From Candidatus Nanohalarchaeota archaeon (GTDB lineage Archaea; EX4484-52), in contig QMVB01000021.1 in NCBI GenBank assembly GCA_003660905.1, positions 1-13,838 of the forward strand: a stretch of DNA of 13,838 bases. Direction: 5' to 3'. Numbering within the stretch: the first letter of the stretch is position 1; the number at the start of each line of letters is the position of its first letter. The position numbers and the translations under genes are program-made. Below are positions 6,473 through 12,985 of the stretch, piece by piece. The notes under the pieces were generated by a model, which saw nothing but the letters and a program-made list of their open reading frames with translations, had not been told where the DNA came from and ran no database searches.

Positions 6473-7050
6473 AATATTTTTTGCATTTGGTAATTATATC
6501 CTATCATCGAATAGCATTCAATATCCATAGGCAAATAATTCGGTTCATCTCTTATAGCAATGCCCCTGACTCTCTTTTCAATCCAGTTGTATGAATATCC
6601 TTTTGCTTTGTAGAGCTCTTTCATGCGTTTTTGAGCAAGTTCAGGTTTGTCTATTTCCTTTACCCTGTTAGATAGCGCAAGTGGCGTATTATCTAATGGA
6701 ATAAACTCTTCGTAGCCGGCTTTTGCAAGCCAGCATTTGAAAGGGTCGGCTTTCGGGGAAGGGATGGACTGGATTATTCGGAAAATTCCTTCTGTGTTGG
6801 CGCAATCTGTTTCTCTCATTTTTCCATCTGGCGCAGGTAATTTCAACTGGCGACAATTTGTTACCACTTCGCTTCCATCTTCTTTTAATCTTTGACTAAT
6901 CTTATTCCAGTATTTTCTGGCTTTAAAAGAATCTGGTTGATCTGTAAGAATTGCTGTAATATCAACTACCGAAAAATACCACTCCTCATTGTGCCATGTT
7001 CTTCTAATTTTTTTGTCTTCAAACGCAACTAATGCTTTTTCAGAATCCAT
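6469..7050 (-). CDS. BRO-N domain protein with abnormal C-terminus
   Basis: A 193-residue BRO-N protein, a DNA-binding/antirepressor-like family common in phages, mobile elements and DPANN/CPR genomes. Seen: KKIRRTWHNEEWYFSVVDI (13-31), the signature RIIQSIPSPKADPFKCWLA (91-109), KPELAQKRMKELY (135-147) and RGIAIR (162-167). Known members usually continue after RGIAIR with an EWxxRG-type segment and another 70-100 residues. Here the similarity stops and 26 unrelated residues run into the gatE start, so the 3' end appears deleted. The start is ATG 7050, because it lies 25 bases from a TATA box and opens the family-like MDSEKALVAFEDKKIRR; the ATG at 7110 would add 20 residues and lies upstream of that box. 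It overlaps gatE by 4 bases. Confidence 0.85.
   Translation of the reverse strand: MDSEKALVAFEDKKIRRTWHNEEWYFSVVDITAILTDQPDSFKARKYWNKISQRLKEDGSEVVTNCRQLKLPAPDGKMRETDCANTEGIFRIIQSIPSPKADPFKCWLAKAGYEEFIPLDNTPLALSNRVKEIDKPELAQKRMKELYKAKGYSYNWIEKRVRGIAIRDEPNYLPMDIECYSMIGYNYQMQKIL
6493..6498 (-). promoter_or_regulatory. TATA box of gatE, inside the end of the BRO-N gene
   Basis: Minus-strand TATAAT within GATATAATTA, centred 24 bases before the gatE ATG at 6472. It lies in the abnormal C-terminal coding part of the BRO-N gene, which suggests this stretch is ancestral gatE promoter that now doubles as coding sequence. Confidence 0.5.
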
Positions 7051-7072
7051 TGATTTAACTGTTGAAAAGATT

Positions 7073-7078
7073 CTTATA
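7073..7078 (-). promoter_or_regulatory. TATA box of the BRO-N gene
   Basis: Minus-strand TATAAG centred about 25 bases before the ATG at 7050. This decides the start codon in favour of 7050 over 7110. Confidence 0.5.
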
Positions 7079-7232
7079 TGTTTGTAATTTGACAAAAATA
7101 ACAAAATCATAGTATCTTAAAATTATTGTACCATTATTTCTTTAGACAATTCTTCATTTCCTGATATGGACATGGACTTTATACATCATTTCCATAGGAT
7201 ACATAATTTTCATAAAAAAAATCCATATTTCA

Positions 7233-7457
7233 ATGCCTATTGCAATCGGATTGCTGGCAGCCATAACCGTCAGCATAACCGCAGGACTGCTGTTGCTCTC
7301 GAAAAAGAAATTTATCTGGGCATCTGTCATTGCAGGAATAATTATACTCTACAAATGCAACCTGTTTTTTCCTCTATTATCCTCAAAACTGACAGGATTA
7401 CTGCTTTTGGCACTTTTCATTTATTATGTTTATAAATACAGAAATCTCTTTGTCTGA
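7233..7457 (+). CDS. Small membrane protein, unknown function
   Basis: A 74-residue hydrophobic protein with three likely membrane segments: about 2-22 (IGLLAAITVSITAGLLLL), 27-48 (IWASVIAGIIIL, with a cysteine) and 53-67 (LTGLLLLALFIYYVY). They are separated by a positive loop SKKKF and followed by KYRNLF. This pattern of hydrophobic helices and basic loops favours a real protein over the overlapping histidine-rich frame starting at 7166. I do not recognise the family. A TTTATAC at about 7176-7182 could be a promoter with a short leader. No strong ribosome binding site is visible. It is divergent from the BRO-N gene and sits upstream of L40e. Confidence 0.45.
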   Translation: MPIAIGLLAAITVSITAGLLLLSKKKFIWASVIAGIIILYKCNLFFPLLSSKLTGLLLLALFIYYVYKYRNLFV

Positions 7458-7566
7458 ACATGCGCAACAATCAGGTTTTTAAGAGTTTATGTTTATTTCT
7501 TATCAACAATGCGACAAAGATTAAAACAACAACGGAGGGCAATGAAACATTTATTGCTTTAAAAAT

Positions 7567-7731
7567 ATGGCAAAAATAAAAGATTCAGATGCAGAAGAGA
7601 GAATGTACAAAAACGTGTTTGTGTGCATGAAATGCAATGCAAAAAGAAGGGCAAAATCAAAGGAAAACCTTTTATGCAGGAAATGCGGCTCTAATAACAT
7701 GAGAGCAAAGAAAAAAGCAGCTAAAAAGTAA
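7567..7731 (+). CDS. rpl40e: Large-subunit ribosomal protein L40e
   Basis: A 54-residue zinc-ribbon ribosomal protein of the large subunit, found in archaea and eukaryotes. It shows the archaeal N-terminus (DAEERMYKNVFVC), two CxxC pairs (CMKC at 20-23 and CRKC at 37-40), and a basic linker and tail (KKKAAKK). Length is normal for archaeal L40e. No TATA box lies 25 bases upstream. The likely transcript begins near 7507, giving a leader of about 60 bases that contains a 17-codon basic ORF (7509-7562) ending 4 bases before this ATG. The HerA-family gene follows after a short gap with a clear ribosome binding site, so both may be one transcription unit. Confidence 0.88.
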   Translation: MAKIKDSDAEERMYKNVFVCMKCNAKRRAKSKENLLCRKCGSNNMRAKKKAAKK

Positions 7732-7745
7732 CTGCAAAATTGACA

Positions 7746-7751
7746 GGTGAT
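7746..7751 (+). promoter_or_regulatory. Shine-Dalgarno site deciding the start of the HerA-like gene
   Basis: GGTGAT matches the complement of the archaeal 16S rRNA 3' end. It lies 5 bases before ATT 7757 (2 before ATC 7754) in the HerA frame, and about 80 bases before the first in-frame ATG (7832), far too distant for that start. Confidence 0.55.
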
Positions 7752-7756
7752 TAATC

Positions 7757-9694
7757 ATTCTTGTAGGAGAAGTAGACGGAAAGACAACAACGCATTCCTT
7801 TAAGTTCAAAGCATATAAGGATGTAAAGAAAATGGACTTTGTGGCGGCAAAGTCAGATGATGATAAATGGACTCTTGCCCAAATCACAGAACTCAATGTT
7901 TACCCAGACAACAAGATAATTGCAAATTGCACTGTCCTCGGGCGGCGCGAAGAAGGAATGCTGAAAGTGCCGAGAATACCGATAAAGCCTGCAAGTCTTG
8001 TGTACCAAGCAAGCGAAGAGCAGATAAGAAACACTCTTTGCCTAAAGGATAAGGGCATGTATATCGGGATGCTCGAATCCACAACTTCTGTAAAATTCTA
8101 TGTCGACCCTGACGATGCAATCACAAAACACATTGCAATCCTTGCACAGACAGGCGGCGGAAAAAGCTATACTGTCGGAGTTTTGATAGAGGAACTGCTG
8201 GAAAAAAACATCGCAGTCGTAATAATAGACCCGCATGGAGAATATTCTTCCATGAATAAAAAAAACACAAAAGCAAGTGAAAAAGACATAGAGCACTTTG
8301 GGATTGAGCCAAGAGCATACAGCATAAAAGAATACAGCCCAGATACAAGCATAAACCCGAATGCCTCTAAATTATCATTTTCAGATATTTCCCTGGATGC
8401 AACAGAGATATTGTCATTGTTTCCGGCAAAGCCAACACCTACCCAAATAGCTCTGCTGTATGGTGCAATAAATGAAATTCGCGCCGTGAAAGAAAACTAT
8501 AGTTTAGTTGATATTATTAATAACGTGCAGGCAAGCGAGTCAAGCGCAAAATGGAATCTTGTAAATATGATGGAAATGGCAAAAGCATCTGCTTTGTTTT
8601 CAAAGAATCCAACCCCCTTGACTTCTATTGTAAAAAGAGGGAGAGCATCTGTAATCACTCTAAAGGGTGTGAACAATCAGCTTCAGCAGATATCTATATG
8701 CAAACTGCTGGAAAGTCTTTTTACTGCAAGAAAAAGACAGCAGATAGATCCTTTGTTTTTGGTTGTTGAAGAAGCGCACAATTTTTGCCCTGAGAGGGAA
8801 GTCGTGCCTACATCCAAAATAATAAGGACCCTTGTTGCCGAAGGAAGAAAGTTCGGCTTTGGTGTTGGGATAATTAGTCAGCGACCTGCAAGAGTAGACA
8901 AGAATGTATTGTCCCAGTGCAATACGCAGATAATTTTGAGAGTGAAAAATCCAAATGATCTGAAAGCAATAAGCTATGCCGAAGGAATAACAAAGCAGGC
9001 AGAAGAGGAAATCAAGAATCTTCCTTCCGGGACAGCGCTCGTTTTGGGATGCGAAATCCCATTGTTTGTGGATATAAGGACGAGAAAAAGCACACATGGA
9101 GGAGAGACCCAGAGTCTTATGGAGAATAAGAAAACAACGACAAAAGAAGATGTAAAAATGCACTTTAAGATATCCAGCAAGTATAGCGCTATTGATAAAG
9201 CAGATGCAAAATTCATATTCGTTCCCTGCTATGAAATAAGAATCAAAGGCAAAATATTCCTCTTTGATGCAATCAAAGGAAATCTCTCGTTCAGACTAAA
9301 CAACAAAATAGAAAATATCCGCCTGATGCTATCTGCCAATGAAAAGAAAATCACAGGCGTCCTGATTGAAGAGAACTGCACAAAGGAAGAATTGTTCAAG
9401 AAAATAAATTTATCATTCAATGATTTCTCCCATGCAATCATTTCGCTGACAGAAAAAGGGATTGTCCGCGAAGAGAACAACATGCTGCTCTTTTGCTTAA
9501 AAACAATAGAACCTATGCCAAAAGATGCTTTCGACAGAACAGGATTTGGCTTTGAGTCAGAATTCCTTGAAGTGAAGATTCTGGGCTCAAAGATACTCGA
9601 CAATTTAGGAGTCGTAAAAAAAGCAGGCATCTCTTTGGTTTATTATCCTTATATCAATATAAACAACAAATTAATCGATGCTACGGTTGAATGA
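7757..9694 (+). CDS. HerA/FtsK-superfamily ATPase with HAS-barrel domain
   Basis: A ring-type DNA-translocating ATPase of the HerA family, usually linked with DNA end resection. From ATG 7832 it has 620 residues: Walker A AQTGGGKS (105-112), IIDPHGEY (131-138), KRGRASVITLKG, Walker B FLVVEEAHNF (309-318, catalytic glutamates) and SQRPARVDKNVLSQCNTQ with the likely arginine finger near 351. The coding frame continues upstream of 7832 to 7751 and encodes VGEVDGKTTTHSFKFKAY, the expected HAS-barrel beginning, so 7832 is too short. No ATG, GTG or TTG is in frame there; I place the start at ATT 7757 after GGTGAT. The alternative is one extra base in this stretch. Beyond about residue 430 there is an unusual C-terminal region of about 190 residues with a winged-helix-like segment (CTKEELFKKINLSFNDF). 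No nurA neighbour is present. Confidence 0.88.
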   Translation: MLVGEVDGKTTTHSFKFKAYKDVKKMDFVAAKSDDDKWTLAQITELNVYPDNKIIANCTVLGRREEGMLKVPRIPIKPASLVYQASEEQIRNTLCLKDKGMYIGMLESTTSVKFYVDPDDAITKHIAILAQTGGGKSYTVGVLIEELLEKNIAVVIIDPHGEYSSMNKKNTKASEKDIEHFGIEPRAYSIKEYSPDTSINPNASKLSFSDISLDATEILSLFPAKPTPTQIALLYGAINEIRAVKENYSLVDIINNVQASESSAKWNLVNMMEMAKASALFSKNPTPLTSIVKRGRASVITLKGVNNQLQQISICKLLESLFTARKRQQIDPLFLVVEEAHNFCPEREVVPTSKIIRTLVAEGRKFGFGVGIISQRPARVDKNVLSQCNTQIILRVKNPNDLKAISYAEGITKQAEEEIKNLPSGTALVLGCEIPLFVDIRTRKSTHGGETQSLMENKKTTTKEDVKMHFKISSKYSAIDKADAKFIFVPCYEIRIKGKIFLFDAIKGNLSFRLNNKIENIRLMLSANEKKITGVLIEENCTKEELFKKINLSFNDFSHAIISLTEKGIVREENNMLLFCLKTIEPMPKDAFDRTGFGFESEFLEVKILGSKILDNLGVVKKAGISLVYYPYININNKLIDATVE

Positions 9695-9807
9695 TTATTA
9701 TAGAGTTCAGTATTGACAGCAGAATTTTTGAGAAATTTCCTGATTTAAATATAGGGATTGTTGCAGTAAAAGGAATGAATAATGTTGGTTCTTTTCTCAA
9801 AGAATAG
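9691..9807 (+). pseudogene. Truncated B3/B4-domain (PheRS beta-like) protein, N-terminal remnant
   Basis: ATG at 9691 overlaps the HerA stop (ATGA). The frame gives 38 residues, with SIDSRIFEKFPDLNIGIVAV then KGMNN, which resembles the beginning of stand-alone B3/B4-domain proteins (the tRNA-synthetase-beta-type editing/binding fold, normally about 200 residues). Similarity ends near VG, and TAG follows at 9805-9807. I see no continuation in the window. The break coincides with the point where AbiJ-like coding begins in another frame (about 9792), so the gene was most likely cut by insertion or deletion that brought in the AbiJ/Fic island. Confidence 0.6.
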
Positions 9808-9845
9808 GCATTACTTCAGTCAAAAGTATTATACAAAAAGATTCA

Positions 9846-10658
9846 ATGGACGATGAGTTAAGAAATGGATTGTGGAATGCTCTTAAGATTTTCTATTTTA
9901 CTAAGATTGACCCGCCTAATCTTTCATATCACAACAAATTAAACTCTCTTTTTGTTAAATTACATCTTGATTATTATAAAACACCATTGGATAATTTAGA
10001 TGATTATTTTCCCAATACTTACAAACAAACCATAACTTATTTTTACAAATGTAAATGGAATGAAGTTTATGATTTTATAGAGTTTATTGCTAACAACGAT
10101 TTTTATTATGGAACAAACCAAAGAGTTAGAAATTATTGTAATACAATATTAGAAAGAGAGTTGTCTGCTTATAGATTTGTTAATAATAGAATTGTTGAAA
10201 TAACTTCTAATGAAGAAATTAAAGAAATTGAATGTGCTATTAAAAAATCACCAAATGCCATAAAAATACATTTGAATAAAAGTCTTAAATTTCTAAGTGA
10301 TAAAAAAAAGCCAGATTATGGAAATTCCATAAAAGAATCTATTAGTGCCGTTGAATCTATTTGTAGACACATTACGAAAAAACACAAAGCAACCCTTGGA
10401 GATGCTATAAAAGAATTAAAGAAACACATATATATTCATTCCGCCCTTGAAAAGAGTTTTTATTCAATTTATGGATATACAAGTGATGAAGATGGTATAA
10501 GACACGCCATTATGAATGAAAAAGATATTTCTTTAGAGGATGCTAGATTTATGTTAGTTTCTTGTTCGACATTCATAAATTACTTGACAATCAAATCAGA
10601 TAAAGCAAGAATTAAGTCAGACAAAAAGAATAAAATTGTTAGTTTGTTTACTCCTTAA
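9846..10658 (+). CDS. AbiJ-NTD4-like protein with C-terminal HEPN-like region (abortive infection type)
   Basis: From ATG 9846 it has 270 residues. The N-terminus MDDELRNGLWNALKIFYF fits the AbiJ_NTD4 domain. The C-terminal half (about 120-250) has HLNKSLKFLSD, PDYGNSIKESISAVESICR, TLGDAIKELKKHI, YGYTSDEDGIRHA and DARFMLVSCSTFINYL, the pattern of AbiJ-type HEPN-like tails linked to phage defence. Function is inferred from family only. The frame is open upstream and codes for FSQRIGITSVKSIIQKDS (9792-9845), which matches the residues normally preceding MDDELRN, but no standard start codon exists there. The gene may therefore have lost its original start on insertion and now begin at 9846. Codon use is visibly more AT-rich than its neighbours, a sign of transfer. 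Confidence 0.8.
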   Translation: MDDELRNGLWNALKIFYFTKIDPPNLSYHNKLNSLFVKLHLDYYKTPLDNLDDYFPNTYKQTITYFYKCKWNEVYDFIEFIANNDFYYGTNQRVRNYCNTILERELSAYRFVNNRIVEITSNEEIKEIECAIKKSPNAIKIHLNKSLKFLSDKKKPDYGNSIKESISAVESICRHITKKHKATLGDAIKELKKHIYIHSALEKSFYSIYGYTSDEDGIRHAIMNEKDISLEDARFMLVSCSTFINYLTIKSDKARIKSDKKNKIVSLFTP

Positions 10659-10700
10659 TTATTTTAAATATTTACAACAACCATTCTAATAGTCTTTACA

Positions 10701-10741
10701 GGTGACCACAAAAAACAACAAACTATATAAATGTGGTCACC
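10701..10741. repeat. Palindromic 41-bp element, copy 1, around the fic promoter
   Basis: GGTGACCAC (10701-10709) and GTGGTCACC (10733-10741) are perfect inverted arms 23 bases apart. They bracket the TATA box at 10724-10731. Copy 2 at 11650-11690 has the same arms, the same 23-base spacing and an identical first 18 bases. This position suits an operator for a dimeric repressor covering the region around the TATA box. Confidence 0.8.
10724..10731 (+). promoter_or_regulatory. TATA box of fic, inside the palindrome
   Basis: TATATAAA centred 25.5 bases before ATG 10753. It shows that an upstream GTG at 10702, which would read through this promoter, is not the start. Confidence 0.65.
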
Positions 10742-10752
10742 CAATAAATACT

Positions 10753-11670
10753 ATGTTCGTAGAAAAGAGAAAAGCAGGCAAAAAGACAAAGTACTACCTT
10801 GTCCACTCCTACAGGGAAAACAGCAAAGTACAAAAAATCCGGCGGTATCTGGGCGCAGATTTATCTTCAAAAAAATTAGAAGAGCTAAAACAAGTCGCCC
10901 AAAAAATAATATTGCACCAAATAGAAAAATTAAGCACAAAGGTCTTTGATTTTTCCCTTTCAAAAAAGCAAATAGAGCAGTTGAACAAATACGATGAAAA
11001 AATAACAATTCATCATATAGACAAAAAAGACTGGCAGAAATTTAAAGAAGAATTTGTATACAACACAAATGCCATAGAAGGCTCCAGAGTATTGCAGGAA
11101 GAAGTCCACGACATACTCCTGAAAAAAAATGTATCTGAGCCAGATGAGATTGAGACCAAAGGCGTTGCAAAGGCAGTTGAATACATAAGGGCGACAAAAG
11201 AGGATTTCTCACTATCGTTAATTAAAAAACTCCATGAATTGTGCTTCAGAGGTTCGAAAGATTTTGCAGGAAAAATCAGAGAAGTTGAAGTTGTCATAAA
11301 AAATTCAAGCGGCGATGTTGTTCATAGCGGAGTTCCTGCGTCGCATCTGGACTTGGCGTTAAAAGATATGATATCTTGGTACAATTCAAACAGGATGAAA
11401 TTCAAACCTTTGTTTTTGGCAGGAGTAATCCACAACCAGTTCGAATATATTCATCCTTTTCAGGACGGGAACGGGAGAGTCGGGAGATTGCTGCTGAATT
11501 TTATTTTAATTAAGAATAAATATCCTCCCCTAAATATCTTGCTCCAAGACAGGCAAAAATACTACAAGACACTACAAGAATATTCTAAAAGGCAGGATAT
11601 GAAGACTACATTGGAATTTTTGATAGAACAATACAATAAAACATTCAATGGTGACCACAAAAAACAATAA
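10753..11670 (+). CDS. Fic-domain protein (probable AMP-transferase, self-inhibited class II)
   Basis: A 305-residue Fic protein; such enzymes transfer AMP or related groups onto protein hydroxyls. The complete catalytic motif HPFQDGNGRVGR (234-245) is present, so activity is plausible. An upstream TNAIEG (105-110) fits the inhibitory motif (S/T)xxxE(G/N), placing it in the class with an N-terminal inhibitory helix. A flap segment with KIREVEVVI and HSGVPASHLD precedes the core. The N-terminal 60 residues (KTKYYLVHSYRENSKVQKIRRYLG) are a basic region often seen on archaeal Fic proteins. No separate antitoxin gene is adjacent. The start at ATG 10753 is set by the TATA box. The stop codon lies inside palindrome copy 2, so the same 41-bp element marks both ends of the gene. 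Confidence 0.92.
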   Translation: MFVEKRKAGKKTKYYLVHSYRENSKVQKIRRYLGADLSSKKLEELKQVAQKIILHQIEKLSTKVFDFSLSKKQIEQLNKYDEKITIHHIDKKDWQKFKEEFVYNTNAIEGSRVLQEEVHDILLKKNVSEPDEIETKGVAKAVEYIRATKEDFSLSLIKKLHELCFRGSKDFAGKIREVEVVIKNSSGDVVHSGVPASHLDLALKDMISWYNSNRMKFKPLFLAGVIHNQFEYIHPFQDGNGRVGRLLLNFILIKNKYPPLNILLQDRQKYYKTLQEYSKRQDMKTTLEFLIEQYNKTFNGDHKKQ

Positions 11671-11690
11671 TCCTCAAATCCGTGGTCACC
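11650..11690. repeat. Palindromic 41-bp element, copy 2, at the 3' end of fic
   Basis: GGTGACCAC (11650-11658) and GTGGTCACC (11682-11690) with 23 bases between, as in copy 1. The first 18 bases (GGTGACCACAAAAAACAA) are identical to copy 1, while the rest of the spacer differs and lacks a TATA box. It overlaps the fic stop codon. Six T follow at 11697-11702, so it might act as a terminator hairpin, or as an operator 46-86 bases upstream of the rfcL start. Confidence 0.8.
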
Positions 11691-11708
11691 CAAATATTTT
11701 TTCAACGC

Positions 11709-11715
11709 TTTTAAA
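11709..11715 (+). promoter_or_regulatory. TATA box of rfcL
   Basis: TTTTAAA centred 24 bases before ATG 11736, consistent with a leaderless rfcL message starting after the fic element. Confidence 0.55.
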
Positions 11716-11735
11716 CATAACCTGATTATTATCCT

Positions 11736-12947
11736 ATGGATTTTTTCAAATTCGCCAAATCAACTGGCTTTTGCGCAAACAAGCAAACAAGACAAACCAT
11801 AAAACAGGAACTCCAAAAACAGATTTTTGCCCAGTTCAAAAAACCAATTTTGATATACGGTCCTACAGGAGTTGGGAAAACATATTTTGCGCACCTGCTG
11901 GCAGAGGAATTAAACCTTGAGCTCGTCTGTATCAACGGGCACAATTTCAGGACAAGAAAGTCAATAACAGAAGCAAAGCAGACAGTATCCCAGCAATCTC
12001 TTTTTGGATTGAAAAAGCTGATTTTTTTTGATGATGCAGATGCAATTCCCGGCAGGCTTGCGGCAAAGACAGGAGAAGACATTAAAAAAGAAAAAGAGGG
12101 CAAAAAACTGGCAGGAAAGAGAAAGATAAAAGAAGCAAAATTAAAATCGCCTGTAAAAGAGCTAGAAGAGTTGATAAAAAGCTCAAAATATCCTGTTGTT
12201 CTCTCAGCCGGCGATGCGAAGGCAAGGCCATTGAAATCAATAAAGAAAATATCAACTAAATTTGAATTTCAAAAGCCCTCTGTTGAGGAAGTGTCCTCTT
12301 TCTTAGCAGAAACTTGCAGCAGTGCAGGAGTAGAATGCGAGCAAAAGGCGCTGAGCTATATTGCGCGAATCTGCGACGGAGATGTCCGGTGCGCTTTGAT
12401 AGAGGCAGAGGTTGCTTATTTCTCTGACGGGAAAATTGCGTACAATGAAATTTCAAAGGACAATTTCAGGGATGCAGTAAGCGACATCAAAAAACACCTC
12501 AAGATAATATTCATGTCAAGGTCAGCAAATGCTTCAATGGAGGTCTTGTCAAAGAGCAATGAAGAATTGGGCACATTTGCCGAGTGGATAAGGGAAAATA
12601 TTCCCTATGAATACAAAAAATCAGAGGATGTAAAAAATGCTTATGAAATGCTCTCAAATGCAGACATATTTTTGGGAAGAATAAAGGCAACCTATTGGAG
12701 ATACATGGTTTATGCAAGCATGCTGCTGTCTGCCGGCATAGCTGTCTCAAAAAAGGAAAAGTATGAATTCAGCAATTCTTCATTCAGATTTCCTTCAAAG
12801 ATTGCGACCTATGCGAGGATGAAATTCCACATCAGCAATGATGCCGAAATCACCGGTTATGTAAATGAGCACTGTCATATGTCAAAAAAGAAAGTGAAGA
12901 ACAGCATGGCAGTTTACAGGCAGTTGCATGAATCCGGCATTCAATAA
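11736..12947 (+). CDS. rfcL: Replication factor C large subunit
   Basis: A 403-residue clamp-loader large subunit, which with RfcS loads PCNA at primer ends. Seen: Walker A GPTGVGKT (42-49), INGHNFRTRKSI (66-77), Walker B LIFFDDAD (95-102, where typical members have a DEVD-like box), a lysine-rich insert right after it (EDIKKEKEGKKLAGKRKIKE), sensor-1 region YPVVLSAGD, and the AAA+ lid with GDVRCALIEAE. The C-terminal collar is helical (AEWIRENIPYEY; YWRYMVYASMLL). It ends at HESGIQ without a recognisable C-terminal PCNA-interacting box, which many archaeal RfcL proteins carry, and is shorter than most. The start is set by the family N-terminus and the TATA box. Confidence 0.93.
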   Translation: MDFFKFAKSTGFCANKQTRQTIKQELQKQIFAQFKKPILIYGPTGVGKTYFAHLLAEELNLELVCINGHNFRTRKSITEAKQTVSQQSLFGLKKLIFFDDADAIPGRLAAKTGEDIKKEKEGKKLAGKRKIKEAKLKSPVKELEELIKSSKYPVVLSAGDAKARPLKSIKKISTKFEFQKPSVEEVSSFLAETCSSAGVECEQKALSYIARICDGDVRCALIEAEVAYFSDGKIAYNEISKDNFRDAVSDIKKHLKIIFMSRSANASMEVLSKSNEELGTFAEWIRENIPYEYKKSEDVKNAYEMLSNADIFLGRIKATYWRYMVYASMLLSAGIAVSKKEKYEFSNSSFRFPSKIATYARMKFHISNDAEITGYVNEHCHMSKKKVKNSMAVYRQLHESGIQ

Positions 12948-12955
12948 GCGCAATG

Positions 12956-12965
12956 TTTTTTAATA
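12956..12965 (+). promoter_or_regulatory. TATA box of the rpoP-pcc1-DUF357 cluster
   Basis: TTTTTTAATA centred about 25 bases before the rpoP ATG at 12986 and just after the rfcL stop. It suggests separate transcription of the three-gene cluster. Confidence 0.5.
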
Positions 12966-12985
12966 TTTTGTTCTTATTAGTGGTC

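Noticed and set aside
7166..7435. Histidine-rich 89-codon plus-strand frame
   Set aside because: It overlaps the membrane-protein frame at 7233-7457, whose hydrophobic segments and basic loops are far more protein-like; the His/Asn richness looks like an out-of-frame reading.
10702..10752. GTG start extending Fic by 17 residues
   Set aside because: The extension would translate the palindrome and the TATA box; ATG 10753 is at the correct distance from that box.
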